A DNA stretch of 64,000 nucleotides from Sphagnum magellanicum (taxonomy: Eukaryota; Streptophyta; Sphagnopsida; Sphagnales; Sphagnaceae). Position 1 is the stretch's first letter, and each line of letters starts with the position of its first letter. A program made the position numbers and the translations under genes. The stretch covers positions 3,100,001 through 3,164,000 of the forward strand of contig CM038916.1 of assembly GCA_021904315.1 (NCBI GenBank), in the 5' to 3' direction. This document shows, piece after piece, positions 58,217 through 64,000 of this stretch. Under the pieces are notes generated by a model that saw nothing but the letters and a program-made list of their open reading frames with translations, was not told where the DNA came from and did not search any database.

Positions 58217-59663
58217 ATCGATCAAATCTCCATGACAAGGCAACATAAAAGTTGAGTCAAAAAATTAGATGAAAAGCTTCAGCCAGTCTCCATCAAAGCA
58301 GGGCAAAAATCCACATTTGGAGAAAGGACTTAATCGGGTATTGGTATCCATTCAATTGCAAACACATCACCATTCCCATGATGTATTGTTTCTTTCAATC
58401 AATCACATTTTCTGTTCTCACTTGAGCTGCCATGTTACATTTTCATTGACTGGGAACTTTTTCTGGGAAGTAAGAATTTTGGTGTTGATGGGGACCAATT
58501 TTCCAACACTTTCTTACTATGTATGTATCGTCATAGTCAAAAAAACATTTCCTCAATTTTGTGATATCAAAAATTAGTTGAAGTTATACTAGATTTTTTT
58601 TTTAAATCCCAATTTTTTGGTAAAAAAATGAAAAAAATTTGTCAGAAAATAATCACTGGATCTCATAGTGGGAAAAAAAAATTCATACCCTGAGATTGAT
58701 TGTTTCACTGCTCTAATTTGAATGATTGTTTGTGTACATACTAGCATGAAGTACGACTTGGTAATGGCAATAGCTAGGACAATTTATGGTATCAAAACAT
58801 CAAATGAATGCTCATGAAGCTAAGGGTGAACTTATGTTGTTTGTGAAACTGCTTTCCACATGTTTGAAGAACAAATGCATTTGTTTTCCTTAGTCGTCTT
58901 CTTCAGAGCTTCAGTTCATCCTCCAAGATTGATTAAATTTTCAGATTTTCAAATCAAGCATGGCACTCATAATTTCTCTTAATGTTAAAAATATTTCAGC
59001 ATCTGAGACAAAAATGGGTGTCAAGTGTCGACTACAGGATCAGACTCGATGTATCTTTCAATGTGGAAATTATTTCAACAATGTTTTGGTGGCAGAGATG
59101 GGGTGGTGTCAACTCAGTCTGATCTCTTTGCCAATCACTACACGTTAGATGATGAAGCCTTTTGACCAAACACATGGCAAATCTCCACTCTTTTCTTCAG
59201 CCCAAATTCCCCCTTAAGTATTGTGAACTTGCAATTCTCATTTTCACACATTGAATTGATGTTTTTTTGGAATTATACAGAAAGCAACAGTCTCTTCATC
59301 TGCAGCAGCAGATTCACGATAAAATTCTGAGTTTTCCTCCTTGTTTTGGAGTGCAGTCTAGAAGTTTGCTTCAAATTCCTTATTGTTGTTTCTGTCAGGC
59401 TCATGTTGTGATCTCTTAGTAAGTCTGTGGGGTGCAAATAAACACATCTTGTCTTCTTCCTTCCATGATGTAGTGATGTTGTGGTGATAGCTTGAATTAT
59501 CAGGTCAATACTTTGCAGTTTGGGGTTTATGAAAAATTCCACAATGGGGGACCAATTCAGGAGCATGAAACTGACACATCTGATCTTATAAAATTTGTCC
59601 ATGTTGGCTTGTCCATGCATGTTGTTGCAGTACAGAGATCTAAGAAACAGGGAGTATACAAAC
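58217..59663. other. Intergenic, probably including the 5' UTR of the next gene
   Basis: No protein family recognised. A pyrimidine-flanked acceptor (gttgttgcag, ending about 59630) directly precedes tacagagatctaag and the ATG at 59664, suggesting a 5'-UTR intron for the downstream gene. Confidence 0.4.
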
Positions 59664-60206
59664 ATGGCTGATGCTGGTGGACAGGGTCAAGGACAAAGCA
59701 GGATAGACATAGAAGGTCGTGGAGGCACCAAATTCCTTGGCCACATCCTGCAACATACCACCTTCCACACAGTCTTCATTGGGGGTCTTGTTGGTGCAGG
59801 TGAGAGAAATTCCACATTAGGTTCATGGCATCCTGGAATTCATTACTGTACAAACATCTGCAAGGGAATCAGATGTAGCATGGTCTAAGAAGTGTCGAGT
59901 TGAAGGTATGCATAATCTTGTGTTTGAGAATGATCAAGATTTGCAAGCATTTGATTCCTGTTTTGTTGCCGCACAGGATTGCATTTGTTCATGTTTACGC
60001 ATGAGCCATTTGCATCAAAACTGCAACTGATGACTTTCAAAGTGGAAGTGGGTAGGAGAGGAGGATCCAAGGTACCAATGGTGCCAACCAAGATGGACAA
60101 AGTGGTGCATCCGGAAGGTGCAACCAACTCTGTTTCAGCCAAATCTGACAATCCCCATACAGGCATAGTTTCTGGACACTCTGAAGGCTTAAAAAAGAAG
60201 CAATAA
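59664..60206 (+). CDS. Two-exon gene for a small probable membrane protein, 121 aa
   Basis: Exon 1 (59664-59799) begins MADAGGQGQGQSRIDIEGRG and stops within a Gly codon at a strong donor, CAG/gtgaga. Exon 2 (59977-60206) follows gccgcacag and completes the codon. The 177-bp GT-AG intron has phase 1, and joining gives 122 codons including the stop, without a break. The middle (about residues 31-54: HTTFHTVFIGGLVGAGLHLF) is hydrophobic and Gly-rich, a likely membrane segment interrupted by the intron. The C-terminal half is basic and ends GLKKKQ. AATAAA occurs 142 bp downstream. No family is recognised. Confidence 0.7.
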
Positions 60207-60347
60207 GAATTTCATTCACTCAGCATCAAGTCCTGGTTTGCATTGACTAATGTGTATAGAAATCTCTGACACCTCCAAGGTTCCAACCTAGGTTTCAGAT
60301 GGGAGATTGGACTCAAACTTTGTCTTGTAGACTGTATTCAAGAGATC

Positions 60348-60353
60348 AATAAA
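60348..60353 (+). terminator. Candidate polyadenylation signal AATAAA
   Basis: Follows the 121-aa gene by 142 bp, with U-rich sequence upstream (tgtcttgtag, about 60321). Plausible 3' end of that transcript. Confidence 0.45.
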
Positions 60354-62422
60354 ACTTTGAAAGTTGAGGAGGGCTTATACATTTAGTGAATTTCTGGATC
60401 TCTGAGTGAGCTGCAATCTCTGAAACCCAGTGTGATTAGGCCCAAGATTCTGCTGTGCAAGTGTGCTTCTGAGCATTTCCTGGAAATCTATCCTTTCAGA
60501 ATTGGCTCCCATCTGATGTAGGATGAATGCACAGTGCTTCACAGAAGCTTAAGATTGTCATGGTAGAGAATGTGGCCATTATAGTGAGTGAACACAAAAT
60601 CAAAACCAACAATTTACTACTGTTCTGTTGCATCTTGAGAAGGTTGCCTACGTACCAATAACAAAACTACTTGAGAATTACCTTGGTATATGTAAGAGAG
60701 ATGGATAAAGTTTTTCATTCAGTTTGTTAGCTTGACAATTCTAAGATATGTTGGGCCTATCAGTGGTAATAAGTTGCTTTCCATGCACCTCTTCTACAAT
60801 TTGGTATGCTAGACGAATGGTTGGCTTCTTTCAGCACATATAGTAGAACCAATATATCCTACTCATCCACATGTTGGGAATAGCATACTCATGCCAAAAT
60901 TTCTAGTTAGGACATTTGACCATGAGAGTGGCATGTTTGAAAGCATGGTTTGTATCAGCATATTGCAACTTTTTGGTCCTTTTAGGTGGACCATATCGAA
61001 AATGCAACTGCTTCAAAAGGATAAGCTCCACATTTTAGTTGAACATTCTAAGAACTTGAGCATCAAGTTAATTATCTCCTCCAGTGAGGTCGTTAAGGTA
61101 TATATATAGCATCCTTTGGAGGTGCCAAAAAAGAAGAGAACCTGACCTATCAAAGTGTATTGTATGATCCAACATAACACTCGTAAAGGTGGCCATAAAT
61201 GGAAATCTTCATCAAAAACTTTGCACATTGTAACATTATGCACTACAGAATGGTCAACCGCACGCTGATTATGTTGGGTAAGGCACCCAGCAACCCTGTT
61301 AGGGCAAGCTAGGAGATGTACCCAACATAATGGGCAAGGGCAAGACCATTCCAGGACATTAAGGTCTGGGTGTGGCAGATTCATCAATTACACAGAACCG
61401 CTCAACAGTGGGATGTGTAGAAAGCCAGAGCAATGGCAATCCAACACACACTAAGAACATGATATGTATTGAGAACAAATGCACAATCTCTGTAATTTTA
61501 CTGCTGATGCCAAATATGATGATGAAATCATCTTCCCCAAATAGGACCAGTGATAGGGTTTTACCATCTCTCATACCTTCGAAAAGTTCCCTGGCCATCT
61601 TGCAGCAAGTATAACACTTCAAGTCACATTGACCTACAATATCCAAATTCTTATGTATAAAATTTCGGATGCTACTACCAAAGATCCTACTGCATGGAGA
61701 CAAGAAGGGACTCATTGTATAATGGCTCTGCACTCAATGGTAGGTTCAAACAAGGTCATGAAAGATCAGGTGATGAAAACTGTAACATGGTCAGGAAATT
61801 TCAATGCAAAAACAAAAGTGAGAAAAGAAGCACCTTAGAGAGTATGGCTAGGTCTCCAGCTGTCAGCCACAAATTGGTTCCCAGTTGAAGTAAAGATTGT
61901 CTCCCAAATCCTACATAGATGCAAAGTCTCTTCATTCTGAATAAATCAACACATCATCCATCTTATAAACACGTGCACATACCTTGACATGAAGCACAGG
62001 TTATAAATCAATACCAATCGGTGTCCTTTTGGTGGGAAGGTCCCTGTCCATCTGGGTGGCAAGTATTACCCTCCAAGGCACATTGACCTAGAATGTCAGT
62101 CCAAGTTCTTACATAACATGATTGATGTGTCAACACAAACCAAACCAACAGGTTGTCTTACAGGGCAGAATCTGCTGCCACTGCCGAATTTGATATTTTG
62201 TGTACCGAACTATGTTGCATAACAATCATCATTTGCTACTTTATAACCTACCTATAGACCATTATGTTAGGGACGTGCATGCTGCCTCAGTTCATCCCTA
62301 GGGTTTGGCATACCTGCTGGCCTTCCCCTGGTGACTCATTAGGAGGCAAAATGGCACCCCAAGGGCTTAGTCTCTAGTACATAAAGCATTGGTGAGATGA
62401 TGTCTGCCTTTTGCATGGACTA
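60354..62422. other. Intergenic with a diverged direct repeat
   Basis: Segments at about 61603-61660 and 62050-62115 share gcaagtatnac...cacattgacctanaatntc...ttctta. Open frames up to 124 codons occur on both strands (61013-61387, 61359-61733) but show no recognised motifs and do not join by splice sites that I can see. Confidence 0.4.
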
Positions 62423-64000
62423 CTAGCCCCCAGGAGTCACCTTTATCACATATGGCAACTTTGGATTTCGCTCAGTAAGTCTAACAATGTCATTTGTGTT
62501 GTATTGATCCAAGTGTGTCATTGCAAGATTGACAAACATTAGGAGCTTGTAGTCCTGCATAAGGCATTTTATCTCATCTTGATGCAGCTCAGATAAAGGC
62601 AATCTATACAAGTACCTTCTCACTTTAAATACATAACAAGCATGTTGATCTTCGCTCCAGACAATCCACTTGCCAGTGACTTTTGGCTCAAAAGTATCAT
62701 CACATTGTGAAAGACTTTGCAGGTCAATGCCACTTTGAGTACTGGACTCGGGCATCAACCTACTTGGCAAGCAGAAGTTGAAGACTAAATCATTTTCTCG
62801 ACAACGAGGGTGTACGATGAAACCTTGAATTTGCTTGATACCCCCAATCTCTTGGGTGTTTGCAATTGTAAGGTTTCCTCCCTGGGTTTCCGTAGCTTTG
62901 ATATCAATTTGGCCTTGAACTCCAGAACCTGCAATACGAATTTGACCACCAGCACCACGTGACTCTTCTTGGGAAGATGACGTAGATGCCATCAGAGCCT
63001 TGTTGATTGTCAATTTTGTTTCAATCAAGCTGTCATCTTGAGCACTTGCAGATGAAGACAGTAGTTGGGTTTGCCGGTCATTGCCTTTGAAAGAAATCTT
63101 GATATTGTTTTGGTACCATGAAAAGAAATTTACACCACGCCATTTTGGTCCACCATCAGTACCAAGATTGCACTGTGTCTTAGTTGTGACAGTTATAAAT
63201 TTCTTGTCAATACCCTCTTGTAAGAATTCAATCTCAATCACTGGCATGATAGTTGCTACTTGTCGGAATGGTGTCTGCTGAACCCGCTGTTTTGTATCAG
63301 GATCATGAAATGCACCTCCAGCTCCTGGAAATATAGACACTTTGAGTCTTCTATTTCTCATATCATTTGGTGCACTTGAAGGATCAGGGGGCAGAGGATC
63401 CTCAGGTGGCAGGCTCTTGTCATCATCTTCATCATCATCCATCTTTTCTTCTTGCCTTGTTAAGGATGGGGATTGTGAAAAATTTGGTTCTCCGCCACTT
63501 GTTGATTGCTGAATTGATCCACTTGATGAAGTGTTTGGAGATTTGGTTGATCCAGTTCCAGAAGTTTGTTTGGTAGTGGCACAAGTGCTTCCACACTTCA
63601 AATTTCTGTACTCATCCACTACCTTCCATACAAGAGGAAAAAACTGACCACTTTGTTCCTCTTCACAGTTTAGTGTTATGACATGAGTTTCAGGAAAATC
63701 TTTCAAGCTGACTCCAAATTTTCTTGAAATGTCTTCTGCTGGCAAACTCGTGCTTTTGACATGATCTCCTTGGAGCTTTGGCATCTTGATAGCAACAAGT
63801 TCAGAACTTTCAGAATCTCTGACTTGGCTGAACACCTTCTCCCAGGATATTTTCCAATCAATCTCACATAACTGCATGACTCCCACCTCATATCCCCTTG
63901 TGACCAATACCTTGGCCCTTTCCAGTCCCACTCCTACCACCCTGCTCATGCATTGTGCATCTGAAAAGAGAAATTCGACACCTTGCACAACTTCTCTTGC
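62423..64000 (-). CDS. Large unrecognised protein, C-terminal 525 residues, runs off the window
   Basis: An uninterrupted minus-strand frame runs from the window edge to TAG at 62423-62425. The first in-frame codons visible are GCA AGA GAA GTT, so the true start lies outside. An N-terminal mixed globular part (about 1-135) is followed by a Ser/Thr-rich linker and an acidic segment (MDDDEDDDKSLPPEDPLPPD). The second globular part, predicted beta-rich from its pattern, starts around RRLKVSIFPGAGGAF. It includes KKFITVTTKTQCNLG, a region of repeating short Gly/Ile strands (GGQIRIAGSGVQGQIDIKAT), and a Cys/Trp-containing C-terminal part (GKWIVWSEDQHACYVFK). I cannot assign a family. Length, normal composition and absence of stops make it a real gene or a very recent copy. 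Confidence 0.75.
   Translation of the reverse strand, partial: AREVVQGVEFLFSDAQCMSRVVGVGLERAKVLVTRGYEVGVMQLCEIDWKISWEKVFSQVRDSESSELVAIKMPKLQGDHVKSTSLPAEDISRKFGVSLKDFPETHVITLNCEEEQSGQFFPLVWKVVDEYRNLKCGSTCATTKQTSGTGSTKSPNTSSSGSIQQSTSGGEPNFSQSPSLTRQEEKMDDDEDDDKSLPPEDPLPPDPSSAPNDMRNRRLKVSIFPGAGGAFHDPDTKQRVQQTPFRQVATIMPVIEIEFLQEGIDKKFITVTTKTQCNLGTDGGPKWRGVNFFSWYQNNIKISFKGNDRQTQLLSSSASAQDDSLIETKLTINKALMASTSSSQEESRGAGGQIRIAGSGVQGQIDIKATETQGGNLTIANTQEIGGIKQIQGFIVHPRCRENDLVFNFCLPSRLMPESSTQSGIDLQSLSQCDDTFEPKVTGKWIVWSEDQHACYVFKVRRYLYRLPLSELHQDEIKCLMQDYKLLMFVNLAMTHLDQYNTNDIVRLTERNPKLPYVIKVTPGG

Noticed and set aside
61013..61733. Two overlapping 124-codon minus-strand frames as a gene
   Set aside because: Non-ATG or weak starts, no recognised motifs, no linking splice sites; left as intergenic.

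Overview
This is nuclear DNA of a land plant. Genes have GT-AG introns, an AATAAA signal and a plant-type AP2 transcription factor, and Ty3/gypsy, Ty1/copia, Helitron and MITE remnants are abundant in an AT-rich background. No bacterial operon, rRNA, tRNA or CRISPR was recognised. A decayed gene of the axonemal-microtubule stabiliser (SAXO/FAM154) family at about 57 kb suggests a lineage that makes, or recently made, flagellated sperm (bryophyte, lycophyte, fern, cycad or Ginkgo). That is inference; the species cannot be named from the sequence.

0-38 kb is almost all transposon-derived. It holds a copia RT remnant (1.0-1.9 kb), a three-unit tandem repeat with exon-like modules (2.8-3.3 kb), a 1.1-kb inverted-repeat pair (3.9-5.1 and 9.1-10.2 kb) enclosing a PIF/Harbinger-like MITE, and a TTAA-flanked foldback element (12.3-12.9 kb). 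From 13 to 26 kb lies AT-rich sequence without genes. A minus-strand Ty3/gypsy polyprotein remnant (26.1-32.0 kb) is itself interrupted by a solo LTR with a 5-bp TSD and a 143-bp MITE with a 3-bp TSD. A second, related solo LTR (32.7-33.5 kb) sits in the start of an unrecognised decayed plus-strand element reaching to about 37 kb.

38-58 kb is a mosaic of segmental duplications. An FHIT-type HIT-hydrolase pseudogene (38.4-39.8 kb) abuts a unit A-B. A (39.8-42.05 kb) is non-coding; B (42.05-47.77 kb) carries a divergent double-AP2 gene on the minus strand. The unit is repeated at 48.0-54.74 kb with A inverted. The second copy of the AP2 gene is intact (383 aa). The first is split by a 2.45-kb patchwork insertion made of a copy of the SAXO 3' flank, an unknown pyrimidine-biased segment and a reversed, nonsense-bearing AP2 fragment. 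The inverted A copy has received a 1,226-bp Helitron-like element carrying a second element in the opposite direction; the uninserted A copy is the empty site and fixes the boundaries exactly (A|TC...CTAG|T).

54.7-64 kb holds a copia-LTR-like segment with a dimeric minisatellite, the SAXO pseudogene, a new two-exon gene for a small probable membrane protein (59.66-60.21 kb), and the 3' part of a large unrecognised minus-strand gene that runs off the window end. The probably functional genes are the AP2 copy at 52.4-53.55 kb, the two-exon gene and the gene at the right edge.
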